From contig JACCYX010000033.1 in NCBI GenBank assembly GCA_013696265.1, positions 1 through 6,655 of the forward strand: a stretch of DNA of 6,655 nt, written 5' to 3'. The notes beneath the pieces were generated by a model. That model was not told the DNA's origin, ran no database searches, and saw nothing but the letters and a program-made list of their open reading frames with translations. Every line of letters starts with the position of its first letter. Positions within the stretch are counted from its first letter, which is position 1. The DNA is from Chloroflexia bacterium. GTDB lineage: Bacteria; Chloroflexota; Chloroflexia; Thermomicrobiales; UBA6265. Positions 1 through 5,876 of this stretch are shown here, piece by piece. Both the position numbers and the translations under genes were made by a program.

Positions 1-40
1 GTTCATCCAGATCGAGCGGTTTGTTGACGGCTGATACCAC
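1..40 (-). CDS. Start of a divergent gene, 5' end only (product unknown)
   Basis: On the minus strand a GTG (positions 40-38) follows a perfect AGGAGG Shine-Dalgarno sequence (52-47) with a 6-nt spacer. The 13 codons that fit before the window edge are open and read (M)VSAVNKPLDLDE. This is too short to assign a family. The arrangement implies a divergent pair with the secreted protein gene that starts at 146, sharing a regulatory region of about 100 bp. The evidence is only the ribosome binding site and the short open frame, so the gene is probable but not proven. Confidence 0.5.
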   Translation of the reverse strand, partial: MVSAVNKPLDLDE

Positions 41-46
41 GATGGG

Positions 47-52
47 CCTCCT
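47..52 (-). promoter_or_regulatory. Shine-Dalgarno site of the divergent gene
   Basis: The plus-strand CCTCCT reads AGGAGG on the minus strand, a full anti-16S match, 6 nt before the GTG at 40. It is the main reason for proposing a gene that leaves the window on the left. Confidence 0.55.
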
Positions 53-145
53 GATTCGACGGCAAGATCACGCGCACTCAACCACATTCGCCCATCTCTG
101 GCAATGACACCCGGAGAAGACGCAACCGCCAAAGGGGCATTCTGA

Positions 146-1387
146 ATGACGTCACGCTTTCGCACACTCGTCGCGTTGCTCGCGTTCCTGCTCATGGCCG
201 GTTCGGTCGGAACGGCGCTCGCCCAGGACAACCAGGAAACCTACGACGACATTTCGGAAAAAATGGCCGACATTCGCGGACTCGACCTGCTCAACCCCAT
301 CGATGTCGAGGTCAAGACGCGCGAGCAACTCCAGGAGGAGACGCGCGAAGAACTCGAAGAGGACTACCCACAAACCGAGCGAGACGACGACCAGCGCGTG
401 CTTGTCGCCTTTGGCCTGATGGAACCAGACCAGGACTTGGGCGACCTCTACGTCGACCTGCTCGGCGAACAAGTGGCCGGGTACTACGACCCCGAAACGG
501 ACGAAATGGTCGTCGTCGCCTCCAATGACCCCAACGAGTTGAGCGCGGCCGACCAGGTTACGTTCGCGCACGAAGTGGTGCATGCGCTCCAGGATCAGCA
601 TTACGACTTGGAGAGTTATGACGATCTGCGCCTCGACGGGACCAGCGACCAGTCGCTGGCCGTGACGGCCATGATTGAAGGCGATGCCACGCTCGCCCAG
701 ATCGATTTCATCCTGGGCGACATCCGCCTGGCTCGCGTTTTCCTCGCCGAACTCGAAGGTGAAAACATCTCCACCGATCAGCTCGACAGCGCCCCGTCGA
801 TCATCTCTGAAACGCTCCTCTTCCCCTACGGCCAGGGTCAGGAGTTCGCACAGTTCCTGTTCGACGAGGGCGGCTGGGACCTGATCGACGACGCTTACGC
901 CAACCCGCCAACCACCACAGAACAGATCCTGCACCCCGAGAAATACCTCGACGGTGAGGAAGGAATCGACCTTGCGTCACCTGACCCAACAACGGCCCTC
1001 GGCGACGGTTGGCGAACGATTGATGAAGACACGATGGGTGAGTTTCAAATCTCCATCCTCCTTGGCGAGGGCGGCGACCTGAGCGAACGCCAGGTCGAGG
1101 TGGCCTCGGAAGGCTGGGGCGGCGACGCCTACACTGTCAGCGCGACGGAGGACGAGGAAGTGATCGTCTGGCAATCCGAGTGGGACTCCACCGAGGACGC
1201 CGAAGAGTTCGGACTGGCGCTCGCCGCCCGTGAGAGCACGCGACTCGATGCCGACGCTGACGCCGAAGGCGACACCTTCTCAATCGTGGCCGATGACGTG
1301 TTTGTGGAGATCACCGTCGATGGCACGTCCGTGTCGTACATCCAGGTGCCGGATGAAGCGACGCTTGACCTCGTGCTGGTGGATTGA
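146..1387 (+). CDS. Secreted HExxH metalloprotease-like protein
   Basis: This is a 413-residue exported protein, probably a zinc metallopeptidase or a descendant of one. A signal peptide is clear: basic start (TSRFR), hydrophobic core at about residues 8-19, and an A-L-A cleavage site at 24-26 followed by QDN. There is no lipobox cysteine. An HEVVH motif (142-146) within a stretch ending ALQDQHYDLE gives two zinc-ligand histidines and the catalytic Glu143. E178 in the MIEGDAT stretch, 32 residues on, is a plausible third ligand of gluzincin type. GYYDPETDE (112-120) precedes the helix, and STEQILHP-like TTEQILHPEKY (257-267) follows it. The C-terminal part (about 300-413) has GWGGDAY (323-329) and a WQSEWDS stretch. 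From memory, this motif order recurs in uncharacterised exported proteins of Chloroflexota, actinobacteria and haloarchaea. The mature chain is strikingly rich in Asp and Glu. The start is set by AAAGGGG (131-137), 8 nt upstream. Substrate unknown; peptidase activity is inferred. Confidence 0.85.
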   Translation: MTSRFRTLVALLAFLLMAGSVGTALAQDNQETYDDISEKMADIRGLDLLNPIDVEVKTREQLQEETREELEEDYPQTERDDDQRVLVAFGLMEPDQDLGDLYVDLLGEQVAGYYDPETDEMVVVASNDPNELSAADQVTFAHEVVHALQDQHYDLESYDDLRLDGTSDQSLAVTAMIEGDATLAQIDFILGDIRLARVFLAELEGENISTDQLDSAPSIISETLLFPYGQGQEFAQFLFDEGGWDLIDDAYANPPTTTEQILHPEKYLDGEEGIDLASPDPTTALGDGWRTIDEDTMGEFQISILLGEGGDLSERQVEVASEGWGGDAYTVSATEDEEVIVWQSEWDSTEDAEEFGLALAARESTRLDADADAEGDTFSIVADDVFVEITVDGTSVSYIQVPDEATLDLVLVD

Positions 1388-1491
1388 GGCGTTTGTCGAG
1401 GGCGATGCGTCCCGCAAGGAACCTGACAATCCTGAACGTGTAGGGCAGGGCTAGCGAGCCGCGAAACCGTTCGACGCGACGACAGGTTGCT

Positions 1492-1603
1492 CGTGTATGC
1501 CCTCCCGCCCGGTTTCGGTGGTGGCAGTGAGGCGAAGCACCAAGTTTCCTGTCGCCGCATGGGGACCACTCGGGTATCGGCGCATTGCGGGAGGGCATAC
1601 ACG
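1492..1603. repeat. Inverted-repeat element with 17-bp perfect arms
   Basis: CGTGTATGCCCTCCCGC (1492-1508) is the exact reverse complement of 1587-1603. Inside it, GTGGT (1518-1522) can pair with ACCAC (1565-1569), and GGCGA (1531-1535) with TCGCC (1552-1556). Together they form one long interrupted rod of 112 bp. It could be a palindromic dispersed repeat or MITE-like element, or a structured leader RNA of the GH2 transcript. No transposase is present and no target duplication abuts the arms. GGTTGC occurs just outside the left arm (1485-1490) and 11 nt past the right arm (1615-1620), so it is not a clean duplication. Confidence 0.75.
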
Positions 1604-1697
1604 GGCCAAGACCTGGTTGCCCATGTGTCCTCAATGGGCCCGTTAGCCCTCCGTTACGACACTTGGACGCGACGAAAACCTTTCCGCCCAGTAGCAC

Positions 1698-1704
1698 AGG
1701 GGAG
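1698..1704 (+). promoter_or_regulatory. Shine-Dalgarno site setting the GH2 start
   Basis: AGGGGAG ends 4 nt before the ATG at 1709. It is the only good ribosome binding site near the start of the GH2 homology, and it rules in favour of 1709 over the upstream TTG at 1487. Confidence 0.7.
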
Positions 1705-1708
1705 TTTC

Positions 1709-3502
1709 ATGCTGGTTGAACACTTGGCCGCATCGCCGAACCCTCAGTTTTCGCGGCCGGGCTGGGCCGATCTCTGTGGCAAGTGGCGATTCCAGTTCGA
1801 TGACAAGGACACCGGAATCCGTGAACGTTGGTTCATGCAGCCCGAACGACTGGACCGCACGATCCAGGTCCCGTATCCGCCCGAATCCAGCCTGAGCGGC
1901 ATCGACGACAAGTCGTATCACCCAATCGCCTGGTACGCCCGGGCGTTGGCCGATACCCGGAGCGATCCCGCCGAGCGCCTGATCGTGCATTTCGGCGCGG
2001 TTGACTACCACGCCACAGTTTGGGTCGATGGCGTCCAGGTCGGCGAGCATCGCGGCGGCAATACCCCATTCCACTTCGATGTTGCGGATGCGCTCGATCC
2101 GAATCATGCCGAACACTGGATCGTGGTCCGTGCCCATGACGACCCGCTCGACGCCGAGCAGCCGCGCGGCAAGCAGGACTGGCTTCCCGAGCCCCACGTC
2201 ATCTGGTACCACCGCACGAGCGGCATTTGGCAACCGGTCTGGACCGAGGTCACGCCACCGACCCGAATCCTCTCCGTGCGCTGGCGATTCGACGCCGTGA
2301 GGTCGCTCGTGGATTATGAGGTCGAACTCAATCGCCAGCCCGAAACCGGAACGACCCTTCGCATCGACCTGGAATTCGAAGGCGAACTGATCTCCACGGT
2401 CACCGCGACCTGCACGTCGAGGGTCAGCGCCGGTCAGATGAACTTGGGATCCGCCCGGCGCACGATGCAGCCGGGTCGATTGCTCTGGTCCATCGAGAAT
2501 CCAAACCTGATCGGCGCGACGCTCACGCTGCACGAGGGTTCGAACCAGGACGTGGTGCAGTCGTACCTTGGACTGCGCGCGATCGAACTCTCCGGCCGAA
2601 AGTTTCTCATCAACGGCCGATCCATCTTTCTGCGCTTCGTGTTGAATCAGGGCTATTGGCCCGATAGCCAGTTGACCGCCCCGTCCCCGGACGCGCTGAA
2701 GCGCGAAGTCGAATTGATCAAGGAACTGGGTTTCAACGGGGCGCGTACCCACCAGAAGATTGAAGACCCCCGCTTCCTCTATTGGGCCGACCGGCTTGGG
2801 CTCCTGCTCTGGGGCGAAACCGCCAACGCCTTCACATTCAGCGAGCGGGCGATCGACCGCCACCTGGACGAGTGGCGGGAGGCGGTCCTCCGCGACCGGA
2901 ACCACCCATCAGTCATCGCCTGGGTACCCTTCAACGAAAGCTGGGGAGTGAACGAGTTGGGCGGTTCCGAGGCCCAGCAACACGCCGTAAAGACGGCCTA
3001 CCACCGCACGCACACGCTCGACGGCACGCGACCGGTGATCGGCAACGACGGCTGGGAGAACGTCATCGGCGACCTCTTCACGATCCACGATTATCAGTGG
3101 GATCCGCAAGTGCTTCGCGACCGTTACTCGAACGAGTCGCAATTGCCAGCCACCGTGGCGACTTTCTTCCCCGGCGCGAGACATCTGGTGGCCAGTGACT
3201 TCGAGACGGCCGGAAAGCCGGTGATGGTGACGGAGTACGGCGGCGTGAGCTACGCGCCGGATTCGGAGGAAGAGTGGTTCGGCTACGGCAAGGTAGGGAG
3301 CCAGGAGGAATTCGCCCAAAAGTACTGGGCGCTCACCGACGCCCTCCTCGAGTCCGACCTGATCTGCGGGTTCTGTTACACCCAGCTCACCGACACGGAG
3401 CAGGAAACGAACGGCCTCCTCAACGCGGACCGCACGCCCAAACTGCCGTTCGAGCGGCTGAGCGCGATCACCCGTGGGGAGGACCTGGATGGGCCTTCGT
3501 GA
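1709..3502 (+). CDS. Glycoside hydrolase family 2 enzyme
   Basis: This 597-residue retaining glycosidase is of the beta-galactosidase / beta-glucuronidase / beta-mannosidase superfamily. It shows the usual three-part GH2 order: an N-terminal sugar-binding jelly roll (about 20-185, with LCGKWRFQFD at 22-31 and the YHRTSGIWQPVW stretch at 167-178), an Ig-like beta-sandwich (about 186-290), and a TIM barrel from about 295. In the barrel, FNGARTHQKIEDPRFLYWAD (342-361) and RDRNHPSVIAW (395-405) are typical. FNESWG carries the likely acid/base Glu410, and VTEYGG the likely nucleophile Glu509. No signal peptide is seen, so it should act in the cytoplasm on imported oligosaccharides. At about 600 residues it matches the compact GH2 group and lacks the large C-terminal domain of LacZ. 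The substrate cannot be read from sequence; beta-galactoside or beta-glucuronide are guesses. No transporter or regulator gene adjoins it, and structured repeats lie on both sides. Confidence 0.92.
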   Translation: MLVEHLAASPNPQFSRPGWADLCGKWRFQFDDKDTGIRERWFMQPERLDRTIQVPYPPESSLSGIDDKSYHPIAWYARALADTRSDPAERLIVHFGAVDYHATVWVDGVQVGEHRGGNTPFHFDVADALDPNHAEHWIVVRAHDDPLDAEQPRGKQDWLPEPHVIWYHRTSGIWQPVWTEVTPPTRILSVRWRFDAVRSLVDYEVELNRQPETGTTLRIDLEFEGELISTVTATCTSRVSAGQMNLGSARRTMQPGRLLWSIENPNLIGATLTLHEGSNQDVVQSYLGLRAIELSGRKFLINGRSIFLRFVLNQGYWPDSQLTAPSPDALKREVELIKELGFNGARTHQKIEDPRFLYWADRLGLLLWGETANAFTFSERAIDRHLDEWREAVLRDRNHPSVIAWVPFNESWGVNELGGSEAQQHAVKTAYHRTHTLDGTRPVIGNDGWENVIGDLFTIHDYQWDPQVLRDRYSNESQLPATVATFFPGARHLVASDFETAGKPVMVTEYGGVSYAPDSEEEWFGYGKVGSQEEFAQKYWALTDALLESDLICGFCYTQLTDTEQETNGLLNADRTPKLPFERLSAITRGEDLDGPS

Positions 3503-3508
3503 ACGCAG

Positions 3509-3701
3509 GTTGATCTGATCGTAGGGGCGGTACCCCCGGTCGCATACCGGATCTAGCCCACCGCGATGCAGGGGTGTCCGCCCGGTATGCGGCAAACAAG
3601 ACCTCGCCATTCGCCACCAGCCGGGCGTACACAGGATCGACCGCATCCGTGCGGGTCAGCGGTCCTTCACGGTCGATCCAAGGTCCGCCCCTACGATCAA
3701 C
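3509..3701. repeat. Cloverleaf-like inverted-repeat element between convergent genes
   Basis: Outer arms: TGATCGTAGGGGCGG (3516-3530) is the exact reverse complement of 3685-3699. The match extends to 17 bp (GTTGATC plus GTAGGGGCGG against 3685-3701) if a 5-nt tandem copy of TGATC in the left arm (3511-3520) is allowed for. Inside are two more perfect 10-bp stems: CGCATACCGG (3541-3550) with 3582-3591, and GGATCGACCG (3634-3643) with 3670-3679. A short CGCC/GGCG pair (3612-3615 / 3624-3627) lies between them. The result is a multi-branched fold of about 190 bp filling the gap between the GH2 stop and the cupin stop. It has no open frame of its own that looks real. From memory, GTAGGGGCG...CGCCCCTAC ends are common in dispersed repeats of Chloroflexota and similar genomes; this was not checked. 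It could also stop converging transcription. Confidence 0.75.
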
Positions 3702-3750
3702 GGCAAAGCATCAGGCGTTACCAAGGTCGGCTCTTCATGAAAAATTCAGG

Positions 3751-4122
3751 CTACGACTGGTCTTCGTCGACCGTCATCTTGCCGGGGAGCAGGATCGCCA
3801 GGTGCGTCATATCCTTGCCGGGCGCGGCGCCATGCCAGTGACGCTCGTTGGGCTGAACCAGCACGACATCGCCGGCCCTAATGGCGCGTTCGCCGGAGTC
3901 GTCGGCGATGATGCCTTCGCCGTGGGTCACCACCAGCACCTGCTCGGTGGTGTGTCGGTGCCAGCGGTTCCGGGCGCCGTCGAGAAACGAAATCGCATTG
4001 ACACGCTGCGATGGCGCGTCGTCATCGGCGACCAGAGTTTGGCCCTTCACCGTGCCGACGAACATCTTCTCGTCAACCCGGGGTACGGCCTGATTGAAGT
4101 CCTGCGTTACGATCTTGATCAT
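3751..4122 (-). CDS. Small single-domain cupin protein
   Basis: This 123-residue protein is essentially one beta-barrel of the cupin_2 type. Motif 1 is WHRHTTEQ (54-61) followed by VLVVTHGEG (62-70). Motif 2 is GDVVLVQPNERHWHG (84-98), near the textbook G-X5-P-X-G-X2-H pattern. Likely metal ligands are His55, His57, Gln61 (or Glu60) and His95, with His97 close by. The spacing resembles the HTHPxGQ cupins, in which Gln takes the place of the usual Glu. No second domain is present, so the reaction is unknown; such proteins may be small dioxygenases, isomerases, decarboxylase partners or simple binders. The ATG at 4122 is preferred because AGAAAGGA lies 8 nt upstream of it, whereas the ATG at 4131 overlaps that site. 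The gene converges on GH2 and diverges from the phosphoesterase gene. Confidence 0.9.
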   Translation of the reverse strand: MIKIVTQDFNQAVPRVDEKMFVGTVKGQTLVADDDAPSQRVNAISFLDGARNRWHRHTTEQVLVVTHGEGIIADDSGERAIRAGDVVLVQPNERHWHGAAPGKDMTHLAILLPGKMTVDEDQS

Positions 4123-4130
4123 AATGGACA

Positions 4131-4138
4131 TCCTTTCT
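4131..4138 (-). promoter_or_regulatory. Shine-Dalgarno site setting the cupin start
   Basis: On the minus strand AGAAAGGA is placed 8 nt before the ATG at 4122. It would overlap an alternative ATG at 4131, which argues for the shorter 123-residue protein. Confidence 0.65.
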
Positions 4139-4213
4139 GAAGTGACTTGTGGCAACCTATCATGAATCGGCAATCCGGACACGCCCCGTTCCGGCTTGCT
4201 GTTATGAGGCGAA

Positions 4214-4219
4214 AGGTGG
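4214..4219 (+). promoter_or_regulatory. Shine-Dalgarno site setting a GTG start
   Basis: AGGTGG lies 7 nt before the GTG at 4227. The open frame extends upstream to an ATG at 4149, but those 26 extra residues precede the beta strand that should open a metallophosphoesterase, so the GTG is the better start. Confidence 0.7.
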
Positions 4220-4226
4220 CAACTGC

Positions 4227-4943
4227 GTGAAAATCGCCGTCATGTCGGACATCCACGGATTTTCCCTCGCCCTGGAACGAGTCCTCGACGACATCGGTCG
4301 TGAGCCGGACATCGACCGGATTATCGCCGCCGGCGACCTCTGTGAAGGCGGACCCGATCCGCGCGGCGCTCTTCGCTTGCTCACCGAACACCGGATCGAA
4401 CTCATTCGCGGCAACACCGATCGCGATTTGGTCGACCGCGTGCGGACCTCGAAAGGCGCGACCTGGGTCTCGGAACAGCTTGGCGATGAGGGACTGGAGC
4501 ATCTGGCCGCGTTGCCCTTCGACCTCCGCGTCGCCCCACCGGGGGGGCGGGACCGGGTCGACGACCTACTCGTGGTCCACGCCAATCCGTTTGATGAGGA
4601 CCAGCAATTGCACCCGTCGGCGTCCGACGAAGAGATCAGGGACCTGCTCGGGGACACCCGAGCTGCGGTGGTCGCGTTCGGCCACATCCACATCGCCTAC
4701 CAGCGTGTGATCGAAAACATTCAGCTCATCGATGTCTCGGCCGTCGGCAATCCCAAGGACGAAGACCTCAGATCGAAATGGGGGCTTTGCCGGTGGAACG
4801 AGGATGCGAGAAGCTGGACAACCGAATTGCGCTACGTCCCCTACCCGCTTGAGGAGACGCTGGCGCAGATGGAGGCGAGCGGCATGCCGAACTGGAGCAG
4901 GGCCGCCGCCAAACTCCAGCGCGCATCGTACGCGGAGCCTTAG
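4227..4943 (+). CDS. Calcineurin-like metallophosphoesterase
   Basis: This 238-residue cytoplasmic two-metal phosphoesterase is of the compact YfcE-like type (Metallophos_2). All the core metal motifs are in order: D8-I-H10 at the end of strand 1, G36-D37-L-C-E-G-G-P, G62-N63-T-D65, H118 in VVHANPF (where family members usually have HGxP), and G152-H153-I-H155. Near the C-terminus, VSAVGNPKDEDLRSKWGL corresponds to the GSVGxPRDGxPRAxY segment common in this group. Related enzymes hydrolyse phosphodiesters or phosphomonoesters of small molecules; the natural substrate here is unknown. Its stop is followed after 2 nt by the Ppx/GppA start, so the two are almost certainly co-transcribed and translationally coupled. 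A shared role in phosphate metabolism or signalling is likely but inferred. The GTG start at 4227 places the first metal Asp at residue 8, as usual. Confidence 0.9.
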   Translation: MKIAVMSDIHGFSLALERVLDDIGREPDIDRIIAAGDLCEGGPDPRGALRLLTEHRIELIRGNTDRDLVDRVRTSKGATWVSEQLGDEGLEHLAALPFDLRVAPPGGRDRVDDLLVVHANPFDEDQQLHPSASDEEIRDLLGDTRAAVVAFGHIHIAYQRVIENIQLIDVSAVGNPKDEDLRSKWGLCRWNEDARSWTTELRYVPYPLEETLAQMEASGMPNWSRAAAKLQRASYAEP

Positions 4944-4945
4944 CC

Positions 4946-5851
4946 ATGCCCCGGCGCATCGCGGTGGTGGACATGGGCTCGAACACGCTCAAGTTTTCGA
5001 TCACGGAAGTGGACGGGTCCGGCAGTGAGCGGGTAATCCATGCCCACGCGGAAACGGTCCGGTTGGGCGCCGGCGTCGCCGCCACGGGCAGCATCGATCC
5101 CGAGCGGTTCGACCGCGCCCTTGACGCTCTCCTCGACTACGAATCGATCGCCCTGTCATTCAACGTGGAAGCCTGCATCGGTGTCGCGACCGCGGCGCTG
5201 CGTATGGCAAGCAATGGCGCCGATCTGCTCGATCGCATCGAGCGTACCACCGGATGGTCGGTAAACGTCATCTCCGGCGAAGAAGAGGCACAGCTTGCCT
5301 TCGACGGCCTGGCTCGATCCCTGCCGGAGGGTCTGGATTGCTTGCTCGTGGACATCGGGGGTGGCAGCACTGAGTTGATCAAGGTTGTCAACCGCAACCT
5401 GATTGCGTCTGAATCCATCGACATCGGTTCGGGCACGCTGGCGGACCGGTGTTTCACTGCCGACCCTCCTGGTCTCCCGGCGGTGCTCGACGCGCTACGG
5501 ATGGCGAAGGAGGAACTGTCTGGATCGACGGTGATGCCCCATGCCGAGGCGGCGCGGGTGGTGCTCTCGGGCGGAAACGGTCAGTTTCTCAAGGCCTTCA
5601 TGGATTGGTCCGCCGTCGCCATTCCCTTCACGCCACAACGTTTTCGCGACGTGCTGCCTGTCATCGCGAGCATTGAGAGCGAGAATCTAGCCAGACATCT
5701 CGACATCGCCCAGGAGCGGGCGCGGATGCTTCCGGCCGGGGCGGCGATCGCGCTGGCGGTGATCGAGCGCACACGTCCCCTGACGATCGAAGCCGCGCCA
5801 AGTGGCATCCGGGGCAGTCTGGTTGCCCGGTGGCTCGCCAACCATCCGTAG
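4946..5851 (+). CDS. Ppx/GppA family phosphatase (exopolyphosphatase-like)
   Basis: At 301 residues this matches the short two-domain form of the family (ASKHA fold) and lacks the C-terminal HD-like extension of E. coli Ppx and GppA. Signature segments: VVDMGSNT (7-14, first phosphate loop), GVATAALRMASN (79-90), VISGEEEAQLAF (108-119, with the catalytic-base glutamate in the EEE cluster), VDIGGGSTE (135-143, second phosphate loop) and VLSGGNGQ (206-213). Family members release phosphate from the end of inorganic polyphosphate and/or convert pppGpp to ppGpp in the stringent response; sequence alone does not separate the two activities. The start is backed by GGAG (4934-4937), 8 nt upstream and inside the phosphoesterase gene. 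A 2-nt gap to that gene and 25 nt to the following SDR gene indicate one operon. A symbol is withheld because ppx and gppA cannot be told apart here. Confidence 0.93.
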   Translation: MPRRIAVVDMGSNTLKFSITEVDGSGSERVIHAHAETVRLGAGVAATGSIDPERFDRALDALLDYESIALSFNVEACIGVATAALRMASNGADLLDRIERTTGWSVNVISGEEEAQLAFDGLARSLPEGLDCLLVDIGGGSTELIKVVNRNLIASESIDIGSGTLADRCFTADPPGLPAVLDALRMAKEELSGSTVMPHAEAARVVLSGGNGQFLKAFMDWSAVAIPFTPQRFRDVLPVIASIESENLARHLDIAQERARMLPAGAAIALAVIERTRPLTIEAAPSGIRGSLVARWLANHP

Positions 5852-5864
5852 ACTCAATACACCG

Positions 5865-5870
5865 AAGGAG
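5865..5870 (+). promoter_or_regulatory. Shine-Dalgarno site of the SDR gene
   Basis: AAGGAG sits 6 nt before the GTG at 5877 in the short gap after the Ppx/GppA stop. It fixes the GTG as the start and shows the gene has its own strong translation signal. Confidence 0.8.
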
Positions 5871-5876
5871 AAACCC

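Larger units (their letters stand above)
1388..1708. other. Non-coding gap before the GH2 gene
   Basis: These 321 bp lie between the secreted protein gene and the GH2 start. I find no convincing gene. The open frame running back from GH2 to a TTG at 1487 passes straight through both arms of an inverted repeat and is best treated as non-coding. Besides the hairpin at 1492-1603 there is a looser outer pairing, 1447-1456 with 1641-1650 (10 bp with one G-T pair), and a 10-bp direct repeat GACGCGACGA at 1473-1482 and 1666-1675. CGAAACCG (1462-1469) could also pair with CGGTTTCG (1510-1517), as an alternative fold. The GH2 promoter should be in this gap, but I cannot point to -10/-35 boxes. Confidence 0.6.
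4123..4226. other. Divergent intergenic region, cupin / phosphoesterase
   Basis: This 104-bp gap must hold the start signals for the minus-strand cupin and the plus-strand operon. AT-richer words such as TATCATGAAT (4158-4167) and TGTTATGAG (4199-4207) could be parts of -10 regions, but neither has a matching -35 at the proper distance, so no promoter is called. Confidence 0.4.

Noticed and set aside
1492..1603. Insertion sequence or CRISPR interpretation of the inverted repeats
   Set aside because: No transposase frame, no abutting target duplication and no regularly spaced direct repeats are present here or at 3509-3701.
1487..1708. An N-terminal extension of GH2 from a TTG at 1487
   Set aside because: The 74 extra residues are translated through a perfect inverted repeat, have no domain character, and lack a good start signal, whereas ATG 1709 has AGGGGAG just upstream.
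1643..2905. A 420-codon open frame on the minus strand opposite GH2, and similar long ones at 152-934 and 2909-3646
   Set aside because: They mirror real genes with strong catalytic motifs on the plus strand. They lack family motifs and arise from the GC-rich third positions of the true genes.
3503..3750. A classic rho-independent terminator between the convergent genes
   Set aside because: Stems are present, but none is followed by a run of T on either strand. A role in stopping transcription remains possible and is not called.
3574..4140. A 188-codon plus-strand open frame across the repeat element and opposite the cupin
   Set aside because: It starts inside the inverted-repeat element and runs antisense to a clear cupin; it has no recognisable domain or good ribosome binding site.
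4147..4207. Sigma-70-type promoters in the cupin/phosphoesterase gap
   Set aside because: TATCAT and TGTTATG words occur, but none has a -35 match at 16-18 bp on the appropriate strand.
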